NCBI RefSeq assembly: GCF_042683045.1
Contig: NZ_JBHUIT010000012.1
Location: 22,475-86,474 of the forward strand
Direction of reading: 5' to 3'
DNA from: Luteolibacter algae
GTDB taxonomy: Bacteria; Verrucomicrobiota; Verrucomicrobiia; Verrucomicrobiales; Akkermansiaceae
DNA length: 64,000 bases
Of the stretch, positions 1 to 7,879 are shown piece by piece. Under the pieces are notes generated by a model that worked only from the letters and a program-made list of their open reading frames with translations, was not told the origin of the DNA and did not search any database. Each line of letters starts with the position of its first letter. The stretch's first letter is position 1. A program made the translations under genes and the position numbers.

Positions 1-57
1 TCGGACCGTGAACGCCCATTCATCGCTGGTTTTGATGAAGGCACGTTGGTCGATCAT
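1..57 (-). CDS. possible N-terminus of a gene cut by the window edge
   Basis: An open frame of 19 codons starts with ATG at position 57 on the minus strand and runs out of the window (MIDQRAFIKTSDEW...). It begins about 20 bases after the stop of the phosphorylase gene in the same direction, so it could be the next gene of that operon. Too little is visible to name a family, and no clear ribosome binding site is seen. Confidence 0.25.
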   Translation of the reverse strand, partial: MIDQRAFIKTSDEWAFTVR

Positions 58-77
58 TCGTAGGTGGTTGGAATATT

Positions 78-1742
78 TCAGCGATACATCTTCTCATAAT
101 ACTCTGCAGCCATCCGATCGGAGTCGAATTCAGGAGAGACATCATTCATTGAATTGAGCACGATCCTATTCCACTCGTCCGGAGTGTCGTAATACAGCGG
201 AAGTATGCGCTCCTTGAGAATGGTGTAGAAACCAAGCATATCCTGTCTGTCACGCTCCGCATGATCCAGCTCCGGATCCAGAGGAGGGATGATAAAGCTA
301 TTTTCCCCATCCTTCGCGAACTCACAGATCCAGCCATCGTAGGTAGAGAGATTTACCGAGCCATTCATTGCTGCGGTCATCCCCGAAGTGCCGGACGCCT
401 CCCTGGTCACCACTGGGTTATTGAGCCATACATCGGATCCGTTTTTGAGGAAACGGGAAAGCTCCAACTCGTATCCGGTAAGGACGGTCGCATTCGGGTA
501 ATCCTTTGTGATCCGGATCAGATGATCGAACGTATCGATTGCAGAATAGTCGAAAGGATATGGCTTGCCCGCCCAGATGATCTGAACCGGACGTTCATTA
601 TTGTTCAATATTTCACGGAACAAGCGCATTTCCTTCGTGATAAGATCTGGACGCTTGTAACCGGCGAAACGGCGGGCCCAGACAATCGTCAGGACGTCGG
701 GGCGAAACAACTTGCCGGTTTGATCTGCCACAACCCGGAACAAGCGCTCCTTGAGTTCACGCTTGCGGTTACACAACATTTCGATGTCGTTCTCCTTGCG
801 GGCGTTTTCCATTCCGTGATCGACCCAATACTTCTTGTTCTGGGCATTGGTGATATGTGTGATTTCGCAGATATCAGGAGCGTCTTTCCACATTTCACGG
901 CTCACTTCCCCATGCAGTTTTGAAACACCGTTTGCTTTTTTTGCCAAACGCAGTGCCGCAAGCGAGTGATTGAAAATCTCGCCCTCGATGCCCGTGATTT
1001 TCCGGATAGTATGCTCGTCGAGACCACTGAAAAACGTGAAGTCCCGTAGCAACTGGAAGTTGTGTTTTTCATTGCCCGCTTCCTCTGGAGTGTGGGTGGT
1101 GAAGATCAATCGCTTTTTAACATCGTCCAGATTTCCATGGGTTTTATAGAGATGGAAGGCTGCTGAAAGGCCGTGTGCCTCATTGAGGTGCCAGATCTCC
1201 GGATCGACCCCCAACTCTTCAAGCAAGCGTGCCCCGCCGACTCCGAGTATGATATATTGGGCAATCCGCCGGAGCGGATCGTTATCGTAAAGCCGATGCG
1301 TAATGGCCCGCGAGAGGTCATCGTTTTCCTCGATATCCGTGGTGAGGAAAAACATCGGGACCGTGCCGAAAATCTCGCCAGCAAGAAACATCACTTTCAC
1401 CCACACTGGGTGTCCATGAACCGGAACCGTATAGCGGATGCCGGTATCCTGGAGAAAGGAATAGACCTTTTTCCGGAACTGGACCGCCATCTCCCGATCC
1501 TCGCCGCGCACCTGATTGTAATACCCATAAGTCCATAGGATTCCTATTCCCGCCATATTCTGCCGCAAATCCGCGGCAGAACGCATGTGCGAGCCAGCCA
1601 GAAAGCCGAGCCCACCCGAGTAGATCTTGAAACTTTGATCAATGGCGAACTCACAGGAAAAGTAGACCGCACTCTTGGAGAACCGCGGATCAATCTCATA
1701 TTTATGGGCGAACCGCTCAGGTAGAAATGACTTTCTGGACAT
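78..1742 (-). CDS. glgP: alpha-glucan phosphorylase (GT35, short form)
   Basis: This 554-residue protein matches the short (TIGR02094-type) alpha-glucan phosphorylases, which release glucose 1-phosphate from glycogen or maltodextrins in the cytoplasm. Visible family blocks are YFSCEFAI near the N-terminus, GGLGFLAGSH, WHLNEAHGLSAAF, FTTHTPEEAG and, near the C-terminus, EASGTSGMTAAMNG. In classical glycogen phosphorylases and in the short forms I recall, the residue after the GM/NM of this last block is the lysine that holds pyridoxal phosphate; here it is Thr456 (codon ACC). The enzyme could belong to a subgroup with altered chemistry, or could act as a glycosyltransferase-like protein without PLP. 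The fold assignment is firm; activity is uncertain. The length is normal for the short subfamily. Confidence 0.85.
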   Translation of the reverse strand: MSRKSFLPERFAHKYEIDPRFSKSAVYFSCEFAIDQSFKIYSGGLGFLAGSHMRSAADLRQNMAGIGILWTYGYYNQVRGEDREMAVQFRKKVYSFLQDTGIRYTVPVHGHPVWVKVMFLAGEIFGTVPMFFLTTDIEENDDLSRAITHRLYDNDPLRRIAQYIILGVGGARLLEELGVDPEIWHLNEAHGLSAAFHLYKTHGNLDDVKKRLIFTTHTPEEAGNEKHNFQLLRDFTFFSGLDEHTIRKITGIEGEIFNHSLAALRLAKKANGVSKLHGEVSREMWKDAPDICEITHITNAQNKKYWVDHGMENARKENDIEMLCNRKRELKERLFRVVADQTGKLFRPDVLTIVWARRFAGYKRPDLITKEMRLFREILNNNERPVQIIWAGKPYPFDYSAIDTFDHLIRITKDYPNATVLTGYELELSRFLKNGSDVWLNNPVVTREASGTSGMTAAMNGSVNLSTYDGWICEFAKDGENSFIIPPLDPELDHAERDRQDMLGFYTILKERILPLYYDTPDEWNRIVLNSMNDVSPEFDSDRMAAEYYEKMYR

Positions 1743-1833
1743 AGGAATCGAAACTCAGGATTGTGTAGATCATATAGCAGAGCACGGAATTCTGCCTTCT
1801 CAAGGGGGCGCGTGTGACGCAATTGACAAAAAT

Positions 1834-3024
1834 TTACGATAGCGACGGCACACCTACAGATGTATCCACATCTGCCTCATAATCCACCCCATCCAGGCCG
1901 AACCCGAACAGCTTGAGGAATCCGTTTTGATAGCCTTCGTAATCGGCCAAGGTATTAAGATTCTCTGTATTGACCTCCGCCCAGCGTTTTCCGACGATAT
2001 TCTGGATTTCCGGGGACATTTCCCAGTCGTCGATTCTGATGCGACCCGCATCATCTGGAAGCGGTTGATTATTGTAAATTCTCTCGCGCAAGAGACGATC
2101 CATCTGCTCGATGGTATCCTCGTGGCTTCCTGCATCTTTCATCGCCTTATAAAGCAGAGAGATATAGAGCGGCACGACCGGAATGGCAGAGCTCGCCTGG
2201 GTGACGAGCGCTTTGTTTACCGATACCCATGCCTTGCCGGAAACCGCGGAAAGCTTCGCATCCAGCGAGCGCTGGGTTTTTTCCAGATCCTCCTTTGCCT
2301 TTCCGATCGTTCCGTTTTTATAAATCGGCCAGGTCACCTCCGGCCCAATATAAGAATAGGCCACTGTCTGAACCCCATCGGCAAGCACACCTGCCTTTTG
2401 CAGGGCATCCATCCATAATTCCCAGTCTTCCCCGCCCATAACGGCAACGGTTTCCTCGATATCATTCCCTTCAGCTGGCTGGATCGTCACCTCTTCCACG
2501 CTGCCGGTATTGGTATTGAGAGTCTTGTTTGTGTAGACTTCACCAATCGGCTTGAGCACCGACTTGTGGACTTCGCCTGTCTTTGGATTCGTGCGGCGGG
2601 GAGAAGCCAAGCTATATACCACCAAATCCACCTGACCAAGATCCTCGTGAATGGCTTGAATTACTTCGTGTTTCACCTCATCGGAAAATGCATCTCCGTT
2701 GAACGAGCGGGCATAGAGACCAGCTGCTTTCGCCTCACGCTCGAATCCGACAGTATTATACCAACCCGCTGTTGCCGTTTTCTTCTCATCGCCCGGTCTT
2801 TCAAAAAAGACACCCACTGTCGCAGCATCGCTACCGAAAGCCGCCGCAATCCTGGAAGAAAGCCCGTAACCAGTGGATGATCCGATTACCAGAACCTTCT
2901 TTGGCCCTCCCTCAATCGGGCCGCGTTCCTTCACCACTGCAATCTGCTCTGCAACATGCTTTGCGCACCCTTCAGGATGAGCTGTTGTACAAATAAACCC
3001 GCGAATTTTCGGTGAAACGATCAT
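1834..3024 (-). CDS. fabV: trans-2-enoyl-CoA / enoyl-ACP reductase FabV
   Basis: FabV reduces trans-2-enoyl-ACP or -CoA with NADH in the last step of each fatty-acid elongation cycle. It is naturally insensitive to triclosan in the bacteria where it has been tested. The N-terminal block MIVSPKIRGFICTTAHPEGC is diagnostic. It is followed by the dinucleotide-binding GSSTGYGLSSRIAAAFG, a VVYSLASPRR segment and the YSYIGPEVTWPIYKNG...GKAK region with the Tyr-x8-Lys catalytic pair. I chose the ATG at 3024 (396 residues) because homologues begin MI(I/V)xPxIRG and an AGGA sits just upstream; an open frame extends a further 50 codons but looks unlike coding sequence. It is transcribed alone, away from the STAS-like genes. 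Confidence 0.93.
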   Translation of the reverse strand: MIVSPKIRGFICTTAHPEGCAKHVAEQIAVVKERGPIEGGPKKVLVIGSSTGYGLSSRIAAAFGSDAATVGVFFERPGDEKKTATAGWYNTVGFEREAKAAGLYARSFNGDAFSDEVKHEVIQAIHEDLGQVDLVVYSLASPRRTNPKTGEVHKSVLKPIGEVYTNKTLNTNTGSVEEVTIQPAEGNDIEETVAVMGGEDWELWMDALQKAGVLADGVQTVAYSYIGPEVTWPIYKNGTIGKAKEDLEKTQRSLDAKLSAVSGKAWVSVNKALVTQASSAIPVVPLYISLLYKAMKDAGSHEDTIEQMDRLLRERIYNNQPLPDDAGRIRIDDWEMSPEIQNIVGKRWAEVNTENLNTLADYEGYQNGFLKLFGFGLDGVDYEADVDTSVGVPSLS

Positions 3025-3181
3025 AGTCCTGAAATCGTATCCGCGCAGCCGCGTCAGGCAACTCCAAATCCACTCTGCGGCAGGCCGGAATAGCGCGTAT
3101 TCGGCATCGTGAGCATTCCTCAAAAAGACGTAATCTATCGATATGAAATCAAACCCTGTCTTATCCGTTAACAATTAACAT

Positions 3182-3198
3182 AATGAATCATATTCATT
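3182..3198. promoter_or_regulatory. palindrome in the fabV / STAS-like intergenic region
   Basis: AATGAATCATATTCATT is a 7-bp inverted repeat around CAT. It lies in an AT-rich stretch within the 376-base divergent gap (3025-3400) between fabV and the first SpoIIAA-like gene. It could be an operator. Nothing else recognisable lies in this gap. Confidence 0.3.
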
Positions 3199-3400
3199 GG
3201 GATCGTTAATAAACCTCATAATATTTCGGCGAATAGCGCCGGCTCATCGCTGTCAGTCCATCAGCGAAGCAGAGCAGGATCTCACATGTGTTCTTCACCC
3301 CGGATTTGTAACCGTATTAGTTATAGCCAAAATAAGATCTCACTTGCCACACAAATTACCGGCCATTAATCGTAATGCCTCATAATCCCAACGATTTCAC

Positions 3401-3766
3401 ATGGGTGAAAGCTTTACACATCATACCGCGAATGGGTTCGTTCATGTCACTCCGAGCGGAGATTTTTCGGTAGCTGAGATGATATCCTACATCGGGGGAA
3501 TCCTCTCGGATCCCCAAGTATCAACTCCCGCTCTCATCCTTATAAAGCCTAGGAATGTTACCACTTCGAGAACTGTGGAAGACGTGGAGGAAATCGCCAG
3601 AGGTTTCGAAAAATTATCCCCGCTGATCGCCAAGATCGCCATAGTTAGTGATTCCGACCTACACTACGGAAATGCTCGTATGGGTATTGCCTTCTCGAAT
3701 CCTGCCATCTTGAAGGCTGGAGCTTTCCGCACGGTTGATGAAGCTATCCTATTTCTTACAACTTAA
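3401..3766 (+). CDS. SpoIIAA/STAS-fold-like protein, copy 1
   Basis: This is a 121-residue soluble protein with no signal peptide. It begins FTHHTANGFVHVTPSGDFSVAEM and has a central TVEDVEEIARGFEK helix and a DLHYGNARMGIAF block. The alternation of short strands and helices, and its similarity to the next gene, suggest a SpoIIAA-like (STAS/SEC14-type) fold often seen in small uncharacterised proteins of marine bacteria. No catalytic residues or phosphorylatable serine motif can be named with confidence. It lies 69 bases upstream of its paralogue and is probably co-transcribed with it. Confidence 0.6.
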   Translation: MGESFTHHTANGFVHVTPSGDFSVAEMISYIGGILSDPQVSTPALILIKPRNVTTSRTVEDVEEIARGFEKLSPLIAKIAIVSDSDLHYGNARMGIAFSNPAILKAGAFRTVDEAILFLTT

Positions 3767-3835
3767 GTTAGACATTTAAACTGATAGATTCTCGACATCC
3801 TGACAAATCCGGATAGAAAACTATTTATCCCCCGT

Positions 3836-4210
3836 ATGGACTCCAATTTAAGTTATAACATATCCGACAGCCTGGTATACGTCACCTTGAAAGGTGACTT
3901 CACCGTTCAGGAGTCGATGGCACTACTTGATGAGGTATTGCACCATCAGGATGTAATAATTCCCGCCAATCTTTTGATTGATGTCCGGGAAGCCACTGCA
4001 CAGCGGACGACGGAACAAATCGAAGAAGTCGCATCCCACATCAATGAATGGCGGGAAAAAATTTCAAGAATCGCGGTTTTGACAGGTTCCGATCTGCATT
4101 TCGGCATTACAAGGATGGGGGTTTCCTATGTGGATCCGGCGGCCGTAAAGGTTTCGCCTTTCCGCAATATCGAAGACGCTATCGTCTTCCTTACCTCGCA
4201 GGATGTATGA
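3836..4210 (+). CDS. SpoIIAA/STAS-fold-like protein, copy 2
   Basis: This 124-residue protein is a tandem paralogue of the preceding gene. Shared blocks include LVYVTLKGDFTVQESMALL, RTTEQIEEVA, SRIAVLTGSDLHFGITRMGVS and the C-terminal FRNIEDAIVFLT. Conservation is strongest in the SDLHxGxxRMG segment, which is probably the functional face of the domain. The role is unknown. The pair probably arose by local duplication and then diverged substantially. Confidence 0.6.
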   Translation: MDSNLSYNISDSLVYVTLKGDFTVQESMALLDEVLHHQDVIIPANLLIDVREATAQRTTEQIEEVASHINEWREKISRIAVLTGSDLHFGITRMGVSYVDPAAVKVSPFRNIEDAIVFLTSQDV

Positions 4211-4301
4211 CTGCTGCCATGGTTATGTGAAACAGGGGGATCCGGATGCTTTTGCCCTTTTCCAGTCTCTGCTTTCTGATAAGCCCTTGGCAATTATTCC
4301 C

Positions 4302-6047
4302 ATGAAACCCATCTTCCTGACCTTTCTGTTTCTTGCAACCAACAGCGCTTTCTCACAGATAGAAAATTATCCGACGCCACCAGAGGCAATACGCCAGGAA
4401 AATGTAGCCAAGGGAAAACTCATCCAGGGAACATATCGCGGATCCAGAATCTTTCCCGGGACTGTCCGCGATTATGCGGTATATGTCCCGGACCAATACG
4501 ATGGCAGCACTCCTGCCTCCCTTATGGTTTTCCAGGATGGCATGAGTTACTGCCAGGAAAACAGGGGAACACGGGCTCACATCGTGTTCGACAACCTTAT
4601 TGCCAAAGGCGAAATGCCGGTAACGATCGCAGTTTTCATCAACCCCGGAGTGGTGCCCGCAAACCATCCGGACAAGGCGGAAGCCAGATACAATCGCTCA
4701 TTTGAATACGATGGCTTGGGCGATGCCTATCCGCGCTTCCTCATTGAAGAATTTCTCCCTTTCATTGAAAAAGAACACGATCTGAAAATCTCAGAAAACC
4801 CCGATCACCGTGGGATCTGTGGCTCGTCCTCCGGCGCGATCGCGGCATTCACCAGTGCTTGGGAGCGGCCGGATTCCTTCCGCAGGGTTTATTCGATGAT
4901 CGGAACTTATGTGGGCCTCCGTGGCGGCAGCATCTATCTGGATCTCATTCGTAAAACAGAGCCAAAACCGCTGCGGATATTTCTCCAGGATGGCTCAAAC
5001 GACAATAATATCTACGGTGGCGATTGGTGGATGGCGAATCAGTCCATGCAGCGGTCCCTCGAATGGGCAGGCTATGAGGTTAATCATGTATGGGGTAAGG
5101 GAAGACACAATCGCAAACATGGTGACTCGATTTTCCCGGATGCGATGCGCTGGCTCTGGAAGAGTAAAACCGTCTCCGTTCATCCCTCGCGATCCAATTC
5201 CCGCGCAAGTGAATACCTGATCCCCGGTGAGGACTGGAAGGTGCTTACCGCCGGGCACCAGTGGGCGGAAGGTATGGCTTTCGCGCCCGACGGATCATTG
5301 TTTTTCACCGATGTTCCCGCTTCCAAACTCTATAAAATATCCCCCTCCGGAGAGCAGTCGCTTATCGATGCAGATACCGGGAAGACCAATGGCCTAGCAA
5401 TTGGACCGGACGGTCTGATCTACGGGGCATCCCCTGCCGCAAAGGAGATCCGCACCTGGGATCCTGCCACAGGAGAACGGAAAACAATTTTCAGCGGAGC
5501 CACCTCCAATGACATCGTCGTCCGGCACGATGGGCATATCTATTTTACCAATCCGGTGGAGAAAAAGGTCCACCACCTCGCTGCAGGCTCACTAAACCAC
5601 AGCATCGTTGAGACAAAGCTGGAACGCCCGAACGGAATCGGCCTCTCCGCCGATCAATCATTGCTCTTCGTCGCGGATTTCACGGGGCGTTTTATTTATT
5701 CCTACCAGATCAACGAGGATGGCTCCTTGAAGAATCGCCAGAAATATTTCCACGCACACCTTCCAGACGACGGCCCGGGTGCACTTGATGGCATGACGGT
5801 TACGGCGAATGGGATGCCGTTGGTAGCCACCGAGCTGGGAATTCAAATCTTCGATCAACCCGGTCGCGTGCAGTTAATCATTCCCCGCCCCAAACCGGAG
5901 GACAAACGGACAAACTACGTAGCCTTCGGAGGCCCGGATAGAAAAACCCTATATGTAGCCACTGCAGGAACCATCTATACACGGAAGGTAAATCTGAAAG
6001 GTGCCGATCCGCTCAGCCCCACGAAGCCGCCGAAACCCGGCCTATAA
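4302..6047 (+). CDS. secreted esterase fused to SMP-30/gluconolactonase-like propeller
   Basis: This is a 581-residue exported protein. The ATG at 4302 is preferred because it opens a clean signal peptide (MKPIFLTFLFLATNSAFSQ). Residues of roughly 40-320 form an Esterase_D-type alpha/beta hydrolase: HRGICGSSSGAIAAF carries the nucleophilic serine, the aspartate lies in FLQDGSNDN and the histidine in GKGRHNRKHG. The rest is a six-bladed SMP-30/gluconolactonase/LRE propeller with repeated NGLAIGPDG and DGMTVTANGMP blades. The combination suggests removal of acyl or aryl esters from plant or algal carbohydrates outside the cytoplasm, with the propeller as lactonase or binding module. An upstream in-frame extension overlaps the previous gene and lacks a signal peptide. 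Confidence 0.8.
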   Translation: MKPIFLTFLFLATNSAFSQIENYPTPPEAIRQENVAKGKLIQGTYRGSRIFPGTVRDYAVYVPDQYDGSTPASLMVFQDGMSYCQENRGTRAHIVFDNLIAKGEMPVTIAVFINPGVVPANHPDKAEARYNRSFEYDGLGDAYPRFLIEEFLPFIEKEHDLKISENPDHRGICGSSSGAIAAFTSAWERPDSFRRVYSMIGTYVGLRGGSIYLDLIRKTEPKPLRIFLQDGSNDNNIYGGDWWMANQSMQRSLEWAGYEVNHVWGKGRHNRKHGDSIFPDAMRWLWKSKTVSVHPSRSNSRASEYLIPGEDWKVLTAGHQWAEGMAFAPDGSLFFTDVPASKLYKISPSGEQSLIDADTGKTNGLAIGPDGLIYGASPAAKEIRTWDPATGERKTIFSGATSNDIVVRHDGHIYFTNPVEKKVHHLAAGSLNHSIVETKLERPNGIGLSADQSLLFVADFTGRFIYSYQINEDGSLKNRQKYFHAHLPDDGPGALDGMTVTANGMPLVATELGIQIFDQPGRVQLIIPRPKPEDKRTNYVAFGGPDRKTLYVATAGTIYTRKVNLKGADPLSPTKPPKPGL

Positions 6048-6051
6048 AACC

Positions 6052-6771
6052 TTACAGACATGCGATATAGACCGTGCTTTTGGAGACCGTTTCCAACAAG
6101 GGATTTGGAAACGGCATGATTTCCGTGGTCACGGTGCGGAAGACCGCTTCGAGATCGGAGATAAACCGGGCATCCGGCGGATCGTCTGACCACATCGCAA
6201 AAACTCCACCGTCATACAATTGCGCGGCAAGTTTCTCCAATCCTTCCCTTCGGTAGAAATCGGCGTTTTCCACCGCTAGAAGATTCCTTGGCGAATGATC
6301 TATATCCAGCAGCACCGCATGGAATTTCCGGCCGGGACTTAGGGGATCGAAACCCCGTTCAGGATCCGCCGCCAATGCGAAAAAATCCCCCAGCACATAC
6401 CTGCATCGTGTGTCTTCATTCATTCGCCGGCCCAGGGGAACCAATTCCTTTTCATGCCAATCGATCACCCCTTCCATGGCGTCAACCACCAGCAAGGATT
6501 CTACTTCCTTGGATTTCAAGGCGGCAACTGCGGTATATCCGAGTCCCAGCCCGCCGACAACCACATCAAATCCCGTCCCTTCCAAAGCTCCCAGGCCGAG
6601 CTCGGCAAGTGCTTCTTCCACCACATGAAACAAGCTGGACATCAGATACGCATCGCCAAGCTTTACCTCGTAAACATCCAGTCCCCCGAGCTGGAGATAC
6701 TTGCGGCGCTGCAGGATCAAATCACCCAAAGGCGTTTCACGGAAATCCAGTTCTTCGAATAATTTACTCAT
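6052..6771 (-). CDS. spermidine-synthase-like SAM methyltransferase-fold protein
   Basis: This 239-residue protein has the Rossmann motif DVVVGGLGLGYTAVAAL, an acidic strand end (LLVVDAMEGVIDWH) and FHAVLLDIDHSPRN, as in spermidine synthase-like proteins. Those transfer aminopropyl or methyl groups from SAM derivatives. It lacks the N-terminal beta-barrel expected for a full SpeE, and the substrate cannot be deduced. It converges with the esterase gene, with only 4 bases between their ends. Confidence 0.65.
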   Translation of the reverse strand: MSKLFEELDFRETPLGDLILQRRKYLQLGGLDVYEVKLGDAYLMSSLFHVVEEALAELGLGALEGTGFDVVVGGLGLGYTAVAALKSKEVESLLVVDAMEGVIDWHEKELVPLGRRMNEDTRCRYVLGDFFALAADPERGFDPLSPGRKFHAVLLDIDHSPRNLLAVENADFYRREGLEKLAAQLYDGGVFAMWSDDPPDARFISDLEAVFRTVTTEIMPFPNPLLETVSKSTVYIACL

Positions 6772-6872
6772 ACGGAACCCACAGCCTCACCCTGTTTCCC
6801 ATAGAACCGCAAGCAGCGAAAAACCCATCATTGCCAAGCGCATAAGTTAAGCGGATGATTAGACCCATTATT

Positions 6873-7385
6873 ATGAATGAAGAAACCACCTTTTGGAAAG
6901 GAAGCCCATCTCAATGGCTCAATATCGGTCCCTTCAGCTTGGCGATTTTGCTTAGCGCGGGCATCGTTGCCGGAGGAATCTTTTTCCCACCTGCCTTTAT
7001 AGGATTGATGCTACCTGCCATTTACGCGCTCTGGAGTTACCTGACAGTGCGCTGCCAGACCTTTGAGCTCACCACCGAAAGACTCAGAATCACGAAGGGA
7101 GTGATCAATCAGAACATCGATGAAGTCGAACTTTACCGCGTCAAGGACATGGTGGTGGAGAGAAAATGGTGGATGCGCCTGACGGGACTGGGAAATATCC
7201 ACCTGGAAACATCGGACCGCTCGCTTCCGCATGTCGATATTCCGGCAATCAGCGGCTGCCTGGAGCTGCGCGAAGATCTCCGCAGGAAGGTCGAGGCGAT
7301 GCGTGATAAGAAGCGTGTTCGTGAAATGGACTTTGATGAAACCGCAAGCGATGGAGCATTCGATGATATGGGCGATATGATTTGA
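6873..7385 (+). CDS. bacterial PH domain (bPH2/DUF304) membrane protein
   Basis: This 170-residue protein begins NEETTFWKGSPSQWLN, the usual start of YdbS-like PH-domain proteins. Two hydrophobic segments follow (about residues 18-60), then the bPH2 core with the block LTTERLRITKGVINQNIDEVELYRVKD. The C-terminus is acidic. Members sit in the cytoplasmic membrane; their role is poorly known. I chose the second ATG (6873) because it matches the family start; the first ATG at 6855 adds six residues. Confidence 0.75.
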   Translation: MNEETTFWKGSPSQWLNIGPFSLAILLSAGIVAGGIFFPPAFIGLMLPAIYALWSYLTVRCQTFELTTERLRITKGVINQNIDEVELYRVKDMVVERKWWMRLTGLGNIHLETSDRSLPHVDIPAISGCLELREDLRRKVEAMRDKKRVREMDFDETASDGAFDDMGDMI

Positions 7386-7476
7386 GTTCCCGATTCAGCA
7401 GACCAGGCGTTTCCCTTTTACGCATTCCATTTGACTGATGGTATCTCCTGTTTTATCGGATGACCACTTCAACGAA

Positions 7477-7527
7477 GTGAGGACGACCTCACCGCTCGCA
7501 TAAAAATACTACCGAGGACGACCTTGG
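7477..7527 (+). promoter_or_regulatory. guanidine-II (mini-ykkC) riboswitch
   Basis: Two short hairpins carry the diagnostic ACGR loop. The first is GTGAGG-ACGA-CCTCAC at 7477-7492, with six perfect pairs. The second is CCGAGG-ACGA-CCTTGG at 7512-7527, with six pairs including one G-U. They are separated by 19 bases and end 18 bases before the ATG of the Gdx/SugE exporter. In this RNA class guanidinium binding brings the two loops together and frees the ribosome binding site. Structure, spacing and downstream gene all agree. Confidence 0.9.
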
Positions 7528-7545
7528 CTAACTTTGAAAATTGCT

Positions 7546-7857
7546 ATGCCTTGGATTCTACTTTTACTCGCTGCCTGTTTTGAAATTGCCTGGGCATTGG
7601 GCCTGAAGTTCAGCGATGGTTTTACCCGTTTGTGGCCGACCATCGGCACGATTCTGGCACTGGTTATCAGCTTTATCCTGTTAGGCATCGCTTCGAAATC
7701 GATTCCAATCGGCACCGCCTATGCGGTCTGGACCGGCATCGGGGCAGCAGGCACGGTGGTTTGCGGGATCGTTTTTCTCAACGATCCCGCATCGGCGACA
7801 CGCCTTGTCTGCGTCGGACTGATTTTGGCAGGCGTGCTCGGGCTGAAGCTCACTTGA
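7546..7857 (+). CDS. gdx: guanidinium exporter Gdx (SugE, SMR family)
   Basis: This is a 103-residue small multidrug-resistance protein with four transmembrane helices. Gdx-type members export guanidinium in exchange for protons. The start PWILLLLAACFEIAWALGLK holds the essential membrane glutamate (FEIAWA). The loop WPTIGTILALVISF and the PIGTAYAVWTGIGAAGTV block are typical of SugE/Gdx. I chose ATG 7546 rather than an upstream TTG because homologues begin MxWI and because the riboswitch helices end just before it. The guanidine-II riboswitch directly upstream supports guanidinium as substrate. Confidence 0.92.
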   Translation: MPWILLLLAACFEIAWALGLKFSDGFTRLWPTIGTILALVISFILLGIASKSIPIGTAYAVWTGIGAAGTVVCGIVFLNDPASATRLVCVGLILAGVLGLKLT

Positions 7858-7879
7858 AATCCCCGCTACGCAGCATTTT

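Noticed and set aside
3025..3174. 50-residue N-terminal extension of FabV
   Set aside because: FabV proteins start at MI(I/V)xPxIRG; the extension shows no coding-like conservation pattern.
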